DNA of 64,000 nt from Auanema rhodensis (lineage: Eukaryota > Nematoda > Chromadorea > Rhabditida > Rhabditidae), in the NCBI GenBank assembly GCA_964057225.1, contig OZ059894.1:14910476-14974475 (forward strand), in the 5' to 3' direction. Below are positions 38,078 to 51,544 of this stretch, piece by piece. How positions within the stretch are numbered: position 1 is the stretch's first letter; the number at the start of each line of letters is the position of its first letter. The notes beneath the pieces are model-generated. The model was not told the DNA's origin. It did no database searches and saw nothing but the letters and a program-made list of their open reading frames with translations. The position numbers were made by a program, and so were the translations under genes.

Positions 38078-40034
38078 TGTCAAATCTGTACATATGAGCA
38101 TGTCATATAAGAACAGATGCTTTGAAATCATGTGCCATGCAAGCTTGAAAGTTTTACTGTTCTTTGATACAGTGTTCATAATATTTCTTTTTAATGTTTT
38201 TTCTTTCATAGCTTCGCATAGATCTTTCTATTTTTGTTTTCTCAAGTTTTATCATTTACACTTACTCATACCTTGCTGGTTTTCTCTTCGGTGCGTTTAT
38301 TAGTTTTTGAAAATTCTAGTTGTGTTTCATCTCCTAACATGGAAAAGTAAATGAATTGTATTCAGTTTGAATTCTCTTTCTCTAGGATGTTTTTAGAATT
38401 CGAGGGCGGCGCATGACTAAACTGCCAATTTGCATTCTGCATAATTGGCTTCTTTTGTTTGGCGCCACGACAAATTTTTCGAATTGTTAGACTTTACAGC
38501 GGTTATGATAGTAGCATATCTTAATGATATTTTCCGACAATTCAGTAGATTCATGTTCATAACATGTACGTGAATACTGCTTGCCCTCCCAGTAATCAGA
38601 TGCACACACTGCATTCTTTGGGAGAATTGGCCGTTCAGATAATGCTTCGTGGGAGAATACCCTGAGGGTTGGAAGGTGATTAAGATCTACATCACATGCA
38701 CATGCACATACACCAAGGAATAAACAGATAGAACAGAAAAGGAAGAACGAAGAATAGAAGATAGAAAACAATTTACACCTTATCCGGTAATGAAAACGAT
38801 AATCCCAAAGGAGATGGTCATCCTTCTTTCAAAATAGTTTCGTCTCGTCAATAGTTCTATCGTATATTTGAAAGAATCAAAGTTTAACGTATATCTCCGA
38901 ATCATTTAAATAGGAGTCGTCTAAGTTTTGCAACTTTTGCTTTTTTGCATATTCCTTTCAGTTCTTCGAACGTTGCTTCTTCAAAACACTCAACAACGTG
39001 CAGACCTACCACTTCCAAAAAAAATGTCAGCTGATTGAGATATATAGAATGTTAATAAGGTCGTGACGAAAAGTTTCTTAATCTTTCCTTTCTACCTCTT
39101 CCGTCTTTTCATGCCTCTCCCTTTTTCTCTCTTTCCCAGACACTCTCGTTGCCATTTTCAACCAGTAACTACATCAGCTCACTTCCCTGTAATTGTCAAT
39201 AAGGAGCCATTTCCTGTCCGTCACATCCTCTTTTCTCTTTATTTTTCTCTCTAATGCTCTCACTTCTTCTCAATTTTCTTGCCTATCCTCGTCTCCATCT
39301 TGTCTCTCAACCCTTTCCACTCCTCTGCCGAAAGCTAATTTTCATATTACCACCCCTCCCTCCCCTTCTTCTTCCTCTCTTTATATTCCCTGCTATCTCT
39401 TACTTTTTCTTCATCTTCCTTCATTTTTCTCTTTTGCACTACTGCTAGTCACTTTCCTTGTAAAAGGAAGCCCGTTGATCGGTTTGACCACGACCTGGTC
39501 TCAGTCATCTTTGCAATAAACTCATCATTTTCATCTTCCTGTCTTGTTTCTCTTGCGTTTGCATAGTTGATCATTTCCCGATCTTCCACCCTCTACGCTC
39601 ATTTTCTTCATCACTTAATTTTTCCCTCAACCATGCTCTGATGCTTAACTTATCCACTTGGCTACCAGCCAATTTTCACCCCGACTCTTAAATTGGAAGT
39701 TGTCATTCATTATGAGTTGCTGGAAGTTTATATCTTTCTCCCATACTCATAATTTTGTATTTTAATGAATTATACCCTTTGAACGTTTTAAGCCTTATTA
39801 TCATTTGTGGTTGTTGTCTAAAAGTCACTGAAATTCCAGAATATTTTTGTTTTTGTTGTTCTAGCTTTTCACATATTAGGTTGCAATCTCTGTATACATA
39901 CATATATGTATATCTATGACATACTTCTGAATTCGTCTGATGTATAGCTAACATTTCTTCCCAAAGTTTAGATGATCTCAGTCGACTTTTTCCTATTCGT
40001 CTAGAGCACTGAGACCAAGAAAGCCTAATCCACT
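38078..40034. other. Intergenic, polypyrimidine-rich
   Basis: About 39060-39540 is strongly CT-rich on the plus strand and yields spurious Leu/Ser/Phe/Pro frames. Otherwise no gene is seen. Confidence 0.5.
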
Positions 40035-43000
40035 ATGTCAACCCGAGATTCGGAGGATGTAACTGTCATTCGATTTACCGTACCATCCACTGATGGTACG
40101 GCAACAAGATCTTCAACATCATCTTCTGCAATTTTTCAACTGCGGCTGGGTTTATGCATCGCTTTTCTGCTTATTGCTATTGGTCTATATTTGATTCTTC
40201 TTCATCCGAGTGGTTCTTCATCATCTGACGCTTCTACGGAAACCGATAATCTGCCTGTCGGAAACGTCATTCCGACTGATCTACTAGAAGATTCAGCACT
40301 GAATGTCGAAGAGCTAGAAGAATATGAAGCAGCTTATAGTTTTCTGAACGATACCCACGATCGGCATCAGATTCCGCTGTTCAACTTGCCTTTGGTCTAT
40401 ATGATGGAATTAAAATTTTTTCTTCCTTGGAAACCGTGGGTTTCAAAGTATTCAAATGAATAAATTAATCTTATAAACCTATAGATCTGTGGATTTCGGT
40501 GTTGAAAACTACACTATGCATGGAAAATCACGAATGTTATTCACAGTTGCTAAAACAAACAAACGGGTACAGGTTTGTGAAAAACGTTACGTTTTTTCAA
40601 AGTTATATCCCTTACGTGAAATTTACGTGAAATACGTGTGCCATGTCGGTTAAACGTTTACGTGGTCATATTATGTTCATTTAAAAAAATTTTTAAGCTT
40701 CTATCCGGTTGAATTTAATTTTTTTTAAATTTTGTTTTAATATTATGTCTCCAGGTGCATACTCTTGAGCTACATGTTGGAGAAGTAACATTGGAAGATG
40801 ATTTTGGACGTCATGTTCCTATTGAACAAGTATTGTTTCCCAATATACTATGAAAAAGTTATTTTTGTTTCTTTATAGATTTCTCGAGAGTATCCTCATG
40901 TACTCGATGTACATACAACTAATCTTTTAGTAGAAAATATGAACTATACTTTATTTATCTCATTTACCGGCAAAATTAGTCGTAAAAGTGGAGCAGGTAT
41001 ATTCTCATCTCCATATCAAGCAGATGGTCAAGAAAGGTTTCTCTAGATATAACTAAGTTCCGGTTTAATATACTCATTGACAGACAGTTACTCTCAACAC
41101 ATGGTCAAACGCAACATGCTCGGCGCATTTTTCCATGCATAGACAACCCTGAGGCTAAAGCTCGATTTGAAGTGAAGGTGATTCACCCGCACGGAACAAC
41201 TGCTGTTAGCAATGGAATGGAAAACAATTCAAGTACAGATGGGTAATTTGATATACAATTTGTCATTAATCTGATAAATTCATATATTTAAGTGAATGGA
41301 CAACCACATGGTTTCAACAAAGCCCCATGATGTCTACATACTTGTTTGCATTGGCAGTTAGTGACTATTTATATCGGGAAACGATTCGAAATGGTGTTAG
41401 AGTAAGTGGCTATTCATATTTTTCAAACATAGCTAACACTCAAAAGATCATATTTTCTTCTTTTAGCTCCGTGTTTATGTTCCAAGTTCAAATATTGAAG
41501 ATGCTTCATTAGCTATGGAATGCCTTCCCCGTATTCTTGACTTCTATGAAGATTATTTCCAAATGCCCTGCCCTATTGACAAATTAGGTATGTGGTTTTT
41601 ATATTAACAACGGATAGTTAATTTTCTTATTTTACTATCAAAAATAGAAAATGATCAGAAAAAATTCAGAACATTAATATTGAACATATATTAAACATGA
41701 TTCAATTGAAAAAAATTATAATATTTCTCACCAGAAATAGGCTAGCTGGCAACCCGCATATGTTTTTCTGTCTCCGAAAATGTTTCGAGAACCTTATCAA
41801 GCTAATCCAAGTTCAATTATACGAACTATATGTTGACAAAGTAATAACATCCAGCCCGTATGAACATTATGTTGACGATCACGCTCATTTGTAAAGATGA
41901 CAACCTGAATATTAAGCATTATTGTATCAACCATATACTAAGCACTAATAACCTGTATATCATTATGTGTATATGCTATAGCTTCAACTCCAGTCAATGA
42001 TCCCAAATGATAAAGTCCTCCAGATGAATCTGGAGAAAATGACAAAAAATTAAAATAATCCTAATCAGACAGCTCATTTTCATATATTTTGGCTGTTTGA
42101 GACATATCATTTATGAAAATCGTTACCAATTTGAATGCCTAAACCATGACTTGCTGACAGACGATTTCTCAAAGTCAAAATCACATATTCGTTATTTCGA
42201 CCAGACTCCAAGTGTTGGAATAATTTGGCAAGCTTAAAATATTATTATATTTAATGCTCATAAAATATGAAAATCAGAGAACAAATTCAAAAAAACTCAC
42301 GTCTTCAGCTCGAAAAACCCAACCAGCTGCTGAATCGAGTAAGTAGGGATTCCAATGTTCATAAGGATTTGCATTATCATGTGAATAATACATAACCTAG
42401 AAAAGCAGAAATTATTCAAGAAGTTCGGTATTCATACGTATTGAGAGTATTATCTTCGTTTATTTGTTTTGAATAACTGTGTTATGGCAACAACTTACTT
42501 CATCTTCTCCTGATGTATTTCCTCCTATTCTGGCATCAGTATTCAATGGCCATAGTATATTATGACGTACAAAATCTTCATATGTTTCTCCAGAAACCTA
42601 AAATATCAAGTTCAAAAAGTTCTGAATAACAAAGAAAAAAATTGAAGATCTGACCTTTTCGATTATTCGTCCAAGAAATACATATCCAATATTTGAATAG
42701 ACAAATGCTTGTCCTGGAACATTTATTGGTACATATGATTGAACCAGAAATTGAAGGAAATCGATTTGACTTGTTTCTATTCTGAAAATGTATTTTTATC
42801 AATCTACAAGTTGTTATGGATCAAACCTATCGAATTCTCGTTGTAGAAGATGACTCCATCCACCTGAACTATGCTCCATTAGATGACCTATCGTCATTTG
42901 TTGTAAAAATGGGTGAACTTCAAATGAATTCAAAATACCTAAAAACTTTGCTTTTCAAACTCAAATTGTACATAAATGAAATTCATTTATCATACCCCGT

Positions 43001-46000
43001 TTTCCAAAAACTAATGTTCTCATTGATAATTTGCCTTGTGAGATCAATTTAGCTATTGCCATAGCCGTAAGTGTTTTCGATATCGATGCTATACGATATC
43101 GGTTAGTTGGTAAAGCCTATAAAAGGTGTTTTGAAGATGAATAATGCAATTTCTTTAGCAGAATTTCAAATTTATTACCCTTTTCTTGAGTAATAGATCG
43201 GAAAACCCATAAGCAGTACTAAAACGAGTTTGCCCAGCTTTAGAGATGTGTATATTAATTGATGGTAATTCAAATTTTCTCATCTGAATCAATGAATGAT
43301 CATTAAAGTTTTTTGTCATGTGATTTATATACGTGGGATTCTATTAAAGATTCTACATCACCCCATTCTCTAGATGAAACACCATATGATCTGGGGATTT
43401 CACGATTTCTCCATGTAAATTCACTTCCTCGCCAGATTATCCAAAATTCTTTGTTCTCTCTTGAGGACATTCTAAAAATTAAAATTATATATTTCTAAAC
43501 ATAGTAAATCTGGCTGTGTTAACCGTGGTTTGCTAGCGAAAAGTGCAGGTTGAAGGCTACTTTTGGACATATAGTTTGTCATTTCATTTAACAGATCCCC
43601 TTCCTGTATCTGATATCTTGAAAATAAGAATAAAATCCAATGTTTTCAAAGTACTCTTTAAAATACCTGATGCCAAATCCTTTTCTCCAAATTGAGAGAA
43701 CCATCGTTGTTTTATTTCTCACAAAAACCTGGAAAAAATAATGTTTTCATTCTTTTATGCTTGTCCGCATAAATCACGGACAAGTGTGATCCACATAAAG
43801 TTTTTTCGATTCTCTCTAGAATCTTGGCTAGTTTTTTCTATGTTAAAACAACATCTGATTCATATTTTTCCCTTTCATCTACTTTCTCCGAAAGAAAAAA
43901 TCGAATTAGTGCTATGAAATCCAGTATGATTAAACATTGGCAAAGCGCCTTATCTGTCAAATAGATGTCAAGATATGAATAGTTTAGTGACAATTATAGA
44001 TTCTTGCATAATAAGATATTTTCATATAGAAAGAAATTGAGAGATAGAGAGAGTGATAGAGGAAAATTAAGAAAGCGATTAAGCTTGAGACAGTGAATTA
44101 CCGACCTGCCAACAATCCGGAAAATATCCATTTTTCGTCATATTCCTTTGTACCGAATCCATCTGCTTTAGAGGCTGGGAGAGGATAATGAAGTGACGCA
44201 ATCGACGAGGTTTCCTTTTCCAGACTGCACTGTCATAAGCTCGATAATACTGATAGATCATGTCTGGCAAGACAAAAATTGCCATTTAAGGCTTCTTACC
44301 TGAACTTTTGGCCAGATCTATCCGCTGAGATGAATAAAGGATCTGCTCTGATTCCGGTCATTTTATCAGCTTCCACGTGTAGCTCGTCCAGACTCATTTC
44401 CATCTTCACAACGTAATCTCCAGATTCCTCACGAACATTGAGAATGTAAAATTCATCTTCGAGATATGTATACGCGAGTACGGATTCTGGGTTCATCTGT
44501 TGACTCAGTAGATTCACATCATCCTTTCGTAAATGTACAAAACTAGCTGAGCCTACGGTCTTCGGAACAGCAACATATTCTGGATAAACGGTACTACCGT
44601 GTACCGGATAAACATGATATCCAGTAAAATTTCGAGTTTCCCAAATTTCGGATAATGTCAGTTTTTGAATTCTGCGATCTGAATCCAGACGCTGCTGTAT
44701 CATCGACGGTGAGGTATCATTAGAGGCTTGGCAAAGAGATTGGCAGAAAAGCATAAATGATATATACACGATAAGCACATTATATAAAAATCTTGAAGAA
44801 ACCCAACAGAAACTGAAATATCGCCCGCAGATAGGACCGGACCGCATGGAAATAATCCACAGAAATGTAGTCGAGCGCTAACTGTGAATATAAGGGGCTT
44901 GACGGTAGTTGCTTAGCTCAACAACGATAACGAAAGCGATGGTTGATGGCTGATGGCTGATGATGATGTTGATGATGACGACGACGACGACAACGATGAA
45001 GGAGAAAGCTAATGGTTGTGATCAGTGTTTTCCTCCTAGCTTTCTTTCTTTCTCTGATCGACTGTCCTTGCTTCCTTCTACACTTATGCCTAACTGTTTT
45101 CGTCTCTAGATTCACATTCTATTCCAAATGCTTTATCAAGCAATCCTTTTCAAAAGAAAGCTTGTTGGTTGGTCTGGCCACTAGGATGCTTGTCAACTGA
45201 TCAAGCTATATCAGGACAAAAGCTGATTGTGTGGTGTTGGTTGTGGCCTCTAAAAACCAGCTCATAGACATTGCAGACATTATATTGAAAGGATATATGA
45301 ATGACTTCACGATTAAGATTTCTAAAGTTGCAAAACACAAGCAACGACATTTCCATGAAGTGAAAAAACAAGTACAGTTTTTGAACATAGCTGTAGTTAA
45401 AGCTTTTATAATTTAAAAAAATTAAGAAAACTTTTAAAGCATTTCCTAAAACTTGGTTAAGAATGACATGATTATGATCAGAAAGTGCGAAAACTTTCTA
45501 ATTTCTTAATCGATCTGATTGCATCTTAACATTGATTTGATAATGTTTACAAAAAAAAACAAAAGTGAAAGCTAGTGAGTGGCTGATGAATTTTTATCCC
45601 AAACATCTAGGATTTCATAAGGGAAATCTTAGTAAACTGAACTTATGTTGAATTTCTTTCAGATATTTATGCTGTACCAAATTTGAAAGTTTTGGCAATG
45701 GAAAACTGGGGTTCGAGAGGATATTAAACTAATTATAACATAATTAACACATTTCAGGATTAATAATGGTTCGATCGCAACAACTTTTTTATAATCGACA
45801 CGTAACTGGTCCTGCAGAGAAAAAAGTTACATTTGAAGTATTAGCTCATGAAATTGCTCATCAAGTGAGAAAAAAAAAGAAGAAAAAAAATAAACAAATT
45901 TAATTTTTAAGTGGTTCGGAAACTTGGTTACAATGAAGTGGTGGAATAATCTTTGGCTTAATGAAGGCTTTGCAACAATGATGGCTCACAAAGCAGTACT

Positions 46001-48641
46001 CAAACTATTTGGACCAATTGTAACGAAATAAAAGAATTTTAGTGACAATAGTCAATTAATATTTATCTAATTACAGTCATTGGCAAAAAGTGCTGCACAA
46101 AGTATGAGGGATGATCAAACGGTTTGTTTCATTTTCTCTGAAAAACTTGAATAATTAATTTAATAAAATTGAAATGTACTGTAAGTATGTATATACAACA
46201 ACTCGTATTTTCCAAATACAATTGCTGTTATGAGGAAGATTCTTTTTAATTTTCAAACATTTGACTGTATAATCCTAGTCATAAGCAAAAATTTTTTATT
46301 TTTAGCCAGCTTCTTTTCCAATTAGTCGTCCTGACAAACCGTCATTCGATCCAGAAGAGCAATTTAGGACACAATATATTAAAGTAGAATTATTTCTTAA
46401 TTTTCAAATTTGAATTATGCAATAATTTGTAATTTAAATTCTTTTATTTAAGCCTTCTCTTCTAATGCGAGCTGTTGAAAAATTAGTTGGAGAGGAAACA
46501 TTCAGGGCAGGAGTAAGCCGTTTGTTGAAGCAGTTTGCTTATAAGAATGTTGATCATACAGATCTTATGGAAGCTTTAACATAGTAAGAAGATATATATT
46601 CGTATCTTAGATCTCAAGAAAATACTCGAGAGTTTCAGTGCCTATGATTCGTCTGCAGGAAATTTTTTTGCTGGAGAATCATTCTCATTGAATAATTTTA
46701 TTGCAACATGGATCTATCAGCCAGGTTATCCTCTGCTTAATGTAACTGAACGTGAACCTGGAGTGCATGTTGTATCTCAAATAGCATTTCGGGTAATTAT
46801 CTTTGTTATTCAATGTTTTCATGAATATTCATATGAATTTTTAGTTTTTTACATCTAAAGGTCGTCTTGATAAATACCGACAATGGAAAGTTCCAATATT
46901 TCTAACACATCCTGTAACTAAAGAAAAGGAACTAAAATGGCTTTTAGAAAATGAAACAAGTTGTCAAGAACTGCTTTAAGTTTTACATAAAATTATTATT
47001 TAAGTGGCTGTTGATTTGGAAGATGATTATGTGTTAGATGGCAACAATTTGTTCCGAATTTTGTAGTTGAAAATTCGATTTTTTTTAAAATTATAAATAT
47101 TTATAGGTATTCAAAGACACATTATGATACAATTATAGAACAACTTCATACAAGACCAGCTAAAATCCCAGAGCAAATGAGGTTTGTAGAAAATGATCAA
47201 AAGATATTCTTTTAAGAAAATTAAAATTTTTTTTTAGATCACGATTAGTTGATGATAGCTTTACATTTGCTGAACATGGCCTTGTTTCTTATAATGTTCC
47301 TTGGAATTTAACAGCTTATATCACATCTGAGGTTGGATTTGTTGTTTGAATTTTTTTTAAATAAAATTAAAAAATTAAACTTTAAAAATAAAATTTTTGC
47401 AGACATTTGATGCAATTCTTGATCCAACCATTATATTCAGTGCTCATATGGATCTGATAATCAGTAGACTTAAACCACATGATAGATTTGATACTGTTAA
47501 GGTAACTATACGACATAAATTATAAATAAAAAGGTTTATATACCACCATATATGTACAATGAATTCTTGCAGAAATATTTTCATGTGGTATTAGGACATT
47601 GGTTTAATCAATGTAATGTAGAGATCTTTGGAGGAGGTGATTCTAGTAATGCATAGTAAGAAATTGTACTTTATCCTTCATTAAAATTCAATTTTGCAGT
47701 GGAGCATGTGAAGTCATCTATAAACGTTTATGTATATTTGGATTTCCAAATTGTATTGAAATGGCCCGCACAGAAATGAAAAAACTAATTGAAAACTGTG
47801 GTGATAGGCCATTAAGCAGTAGCTGCAATCAGTTAGCATATATAATAATTTAAAACTATAATGATGTATTTGCAGCATTCCTCAATTAGTTCGTATGCCT
47901 ATATATGCGGCTATATCTAAGTATGGAGAAGAACATTTTTTCAATTTTTTGTATGAAAAATTCATCGCAGAAGAATATTCAACGGAAAGAGCTAAATTAT
48001 GGGAAGGATTAGTTGGTAGTTTTAGAGCAGAGAACATTCACAGGTGATAAAAATGATTTTTTTCCTTAAAATAAAAAAAATATTTTAATGATTCCTTCAG
48101 GTTATGGTATTATTTTCTGTTCAAAAATCGACTAGCTGAACCATTTAAGCTCAGATGTTTTGATTATTCCAAGTACAAAAGCTCAATATTTCAATTAAAT
48201 TAATAATTTTCTTTTCTATTTAGACATTATCATTGGAAAACTCATTTAATTAGCTTTATCAAGAAATATATGGATAAAATGATTGAAGAGTTAGTAAGAT
48301 CATCTAATTGCTAAGCTTAAATTCATATTTAGGCTGTCACAAGATGAGATCTTACTCATTTTCACTGTTTTGTCTCGATCCTTATTCCGTCAAGATGAGA
48401 TACCAGAGGTAGTTTAAGAAGGAAAAATAATAATTATTCTTACTAATTCAATAAATTTTAGTTCAAAGAAGTAGCTGATATAGCTGCTGCTAAATTTCCT
48501 ATAATAGCTACTAAGATTAAAGGTTATACAGATAGAGTTATTGAGGTTAATAAATGGAGAGATTTAAATGGAGATTATATTATTGGTAATATATCTGCAG
48601 TTTTGGATACTTTGGAGAAAAGATTCATCGTTGATTTGTAA
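40035..48641 (+). CDS. M1-family zinc aminopeptidase, type II membrane protein
   Basis: Twenty-six exons join in phase to 1003 residues: 40035-40447, 40485-40572, 40755-40829, 40879-41036, 41084-41242, 41293-41401, 41467-41587, 45663-45710, 45758-45864, 45912-46019, 46077-46121, 46306-46383, 46453-46583, 46639-46792, 46845-46959, 47005-47062, 47107-47181, 47238-47331, 47403-47501, 47573-47655, 47700-47831, 47876-48043, 48101-48172, 48224-48289, 48333-48408 and 48462-48641. A short cytoplasmic N-terminus, a signal anchor (about residues 38-56) and a Ser/Asp/Glu stalk precede the M1 fold. The zinc site HEIAH (421-425) and the third ligand Glu444 in LNEGFA are intact. The substrate motif GAMEN reads LAMEN (about 385-389). 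An ERAP1-like C-terminal domain follows. Intron 7 is 4.1 kb and holds an opposite-strand gene. Confidence 0.93.
40612..40638. repeat. Triple ACGTGAAA-type repeat
   Basis: In intron 2 of the aminopeptidase, TTACGTGAAA, TTTACGTGAAA and ATACGTG follow one another, with another ACGTGG near 40660. The same word recurs elsewhere in the window. Confidence 0.6.
41797..44847 (-). CDS. Secreted serine beta-lactamase-like hydrolase with N-terminal repeat domain
   Basis: Fourteen exons give 638 residues: 44300-44847, 44106-44229, 43667-43728, 43524-43616, 43333-43471, 43179-43283, 42996-43116, 42827-42938, 42655-42781, 42499-42597, 42301-42396, 42127-42232, 41953-42029 and 41797-41904. A hydrophobic segment near residues 19-40 is a signal peptide or anchor. 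The C-terminal half has the class C/penicillin-binding signatures: SxxK in [11 protein letters not shown] (about Ser368/Lys371), Tyr-Ser-Asn near 463 and an H-L-G triad near 585, so catalysis looks possible. The N-terminal half has repeats of the type GYFPDCW...SIW and EFWIIWRG, like the repeat part of polyglycine-hydrolase-related proteins. The exon 1/2 border needs a 70 bp intron to keep frame and is uncertain. The gene lies wholly inside an aminopeptidase intron. Confidence 0.82.
44848..45662. other. Remainder of aminopeptidase intron 7; 5' flank of the nested gene
   Basis: A GAT/GAC-rich tract lies at about 44938-44995. The stretch also contains the upstream region of the nested hydrolase and nothing else recognisable. 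Confidence 0.5.
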
Positions 48642-49097
48642 ATGAAATGAATTTTTTATTCAAAAAAAAAAAGAAAAAAAAAGAAAAAAAAATCTTATGA
48701 ACGGGAAATCAAGTATACATACATATACATATACTATACATATTACTTTTAACTATATATATGTATGTTATGTGATTTCTTCTTAATTATATTATATTTA
48801 TCTTCAATAGTAATCGTCTCATGCTTAGCATCTTCTTGTTCTTTTCATATTTTTTTTTGTTTTTTTTTTTTCAATTTCGATGTTAATTCTTGTTTCAATG
48901 GGTATGTGTTTTCCCGGATATTTTCTGATTTCCAGCATTGGTCTTTTCAATTTTCATGATCACGATTGTCTCTTTCTTCAAATTAAACATGTAAAATGAA
49001 GTTTTTTTTTCAAAAATTTATAGAATTCAGGAGATATGGCACATATGTATATGTATATTTCATTATGAATAAATATAATTAGTAAATAGTGAGATTT

Positions 49098-49735
49098 TTA
49101 GTTCTTCTTATGTTGTTTCTTTTGGCTTCTCTTAGCTTGAGCAGCAACGTAGTTAAGTCCTCCAAAAGTACGAGCAGTAGCGCAGAAGTTGTTCATGTGA
49201 AGCTAAACATGTGTTGTTAGCCAATCAAACTTAATTATTGTTAAATCTTACTCCACAGGCTGGAAGTTTCTTAGCAGCATTGTTGGCACACTTGCAGAAA
49301 TTATCGTCACAGACCTTTTGAGGCTTTCCTTGGTTGTAACAACGAGAGTGCTTGACGCAACACATGTTTACAACTCCTGGAAAAATTAGCATTTTTTTGA
49401 ATCTTTTCTTGTTTCTCCATTTCAATTAGAAGACTGATAGTAATAGTTTGGTTAACTTGAAAATCGTATTATCGAAAAATCGGTCAATTGTTCGTTCTTA
49501 TGAACAGGATTTCTCGATTTTTCTCAAAACAACACAGCTTTTTTTAAATTGAACAAGATAAAAATGATAATTCTTAGTTATATTATATAATATACTTACC
49601 AAGTCTTCCTTTACAGTCATTTTTTAAAAGAGCCTCAGCAAATCCTTGTTGAAGCTTGTCATTTCCGCAAGCAAAGTTAGCATAAGCTACGGAAGCGCAA
49701 ACAGCTAGAAGGAGTACAGTAGCAAACGAGTTCAT
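49098..49735 (-). CDS. Small secreted phospholipase A2-like protein
   Basis: Three exons (49600-49735, 49252-49376, 49098-49202) encode 121 residues. The signal peptide (MNSFATVLLLAVCASVAYA) covers about residues 1-19. The core NMCCVKHSRCYNQG has the spacing of the PLA2 active-site helix CCxxHDxCY, followed by CDDNFCKC and further cysteines, then a Lys/Gln-rich basic tail. The Asp after the catalytic His is Ser here, which in classical secreted PLA2s would remove a calcium ligand, so activity is doubtful. The length fits small nematode PLA2-domain secreted proteins. No symbol can be given. Confidence 0.78.
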
Positions 49736-50967
49736 AATTCTAAAAAAATATTTGTTTACATTTCAACATCAAATAAGCATGAAATCAGAAAAATAATATA
49801 GAGATTGCCGTCGAGAGAGCTGATCCATGTGGGGAATAAACAGCCCGCGGCTATTTTGATGACTTCATTCTCAAGAATGCCTATATAGGGGATATAGGAT
49901 AGCCTTCTTTTCACATCCAGCCCCTTTTACGAGATTGTTCAAGGTGAATTCATTACCCGATAGCCACTCAATATCTATCATGTTTAATCTCTAGTCAATC
50001 TTTCAGAAATACGAAATCCACTAAACTGTCCTTTCATTATCGAGCGGATTGTCTATGATTCTCTTGAAAATATTCAGTATTTCTCATCGAATTTTCTCGT
50101 AATCATCCGGTACATTTTGTAAAATTAGCAAAATTGCTTTGTTATCAATGGAATGCTTGACTAAAAGATATTTGAAACAGCTATAAGAAGATATCAGATA
50201 ATCTAGACAAGATGTCTGAAAGAACTTTTTCTATTCATAGTCTAGTCTCGGCTAGCAACTTAAGTGAACAAAGAATATCTTTTTATGTATGAAACCAAAA
50301 TCCAATGATAAACATCAATGCTTACCGTAATTATTGAAAATAAGATAAAAAATCAAAAAAGATAAATGCTATGTGTGTTAGATAAAAGAATTTTTTTTTG
50401 CTTTTCACAAATGATTTATCTTAATCAGCTACATCATCAGAATCAGTTATATAATATGCTTTATGCTTCATACTTGTTTTCATATGAATTATGGTAAAAA
50501 CATTAAACTTGTGTATGATTCATCATGTATGTATATACATATTTGTGCATATCATATATGACTTATGAAGTATAAAAATCAAAAAATTATATAAAAATGA
50601 AGAATAAATTATAAAATTCATTTGTCTTATATGTCAATTACAATCTTATATTACTTGGCTTATTTGACTATAATAATAATTATAACTAGATGTATGCATA
50701 TGTCAATGATTGTAGTAGTTTTATATAATTTTTAGAAAACATTTTCAAAATAATCTCTAGATCATAATTTTCAGTAATCATGCTTTTTTCTTTTTTTCTT
50801 AATTTTAAGCTTTAAAATTATATTTTTATATTCATATTTCTATTCCCATTTTCTTTTTTTTTTGTAAAATTAATTAATAGTCCTGATAATTTGATAAGAA
50901 GATATCCGCTATAACTTGATATGTGATCAAACATTATATGTACATGTAAGTGTGTATGTTGTATAAG
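49736..50967. other. Intergenic, no gene seen
   Basis: AT-rich flank between the PLA2-like gene and the Polinton derivative. No phased exons were found. Confidence 0.5.
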
Positions 50968-50973
50968 TTGTAT

Positions 50974-51463
50974 AGAAAGTATTGACGCTAAACCAAACTT
51001 TTTGGCCATTTCAACTTTTCTCAATTTACACCACTTTTCAGAAATTTTTGAAGCAATTTTGTAAACAAAACAGTAAATTTTAAAAAAAGTTTTGTTTTTG
51101 CCCATCATCGAGCCTGATCAGGTCGAAACCATTTTGCCCAAATACAGTAAAACAGCAGAAAAATAAAAATTCCAGACTTTCGAGGTGTTTTTATGAGAAA
51201 CACTTTATCAGATGAAGATATGTTGGAATTGTAAATCTTAACTCTTCAAATAGTAAAGGGAATCATTGAGTTTGTTAATCTAAGAAAAACAAAGAATGAT
51301 GTTACTTTGACTCTTTCGGATTAAATTCTCCAATAAAACTTCAAAAATATCTAAAAAATGATAAAAACAAACAAATAGATTGTTTAACATTTCAAATACA
51401 AAAACACATTATTGCAGATACTATTACTTATTATTTCGAAAATTATTGGAATTTCATGACTTC
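50974..51463 (+). repeat. Left terminal inverted repeat (490 bp)
   Basis: Reverse complement of 53979-54468. A 45-residue frame beginning MMGKNKTFFKIYCF occurs in both repeats and is probably incidental. Confidence 0.9.
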
Positions 51464-51544
51464 TTACTTTTAAAATTACTTTTCCGACGAAACGACGAAA
51501 ATTACTATTTTATAACTCCTAAACTTATATTAGTTCAGGTTTGA

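Noticed and set aside
39060-39519. Several plus-strand hydrophobic frames
   Set aside because: Produced by the polypyrimidine tract. There are no introns, no domains and the frames overlap.
43313-43498. Plus-strand frame inside the aminopeptidase intron
   Set aside because: Antisense to exon 5 of the nested hydrolase gene.
51008-51108. Frame beginning MMGKNKTFFKIYCF, present in both Polinton TIRs
   Set aside because: It occurs twice only because the TIRs are repeated. It is short, with no domain, and runs outward into different flanking DNA.
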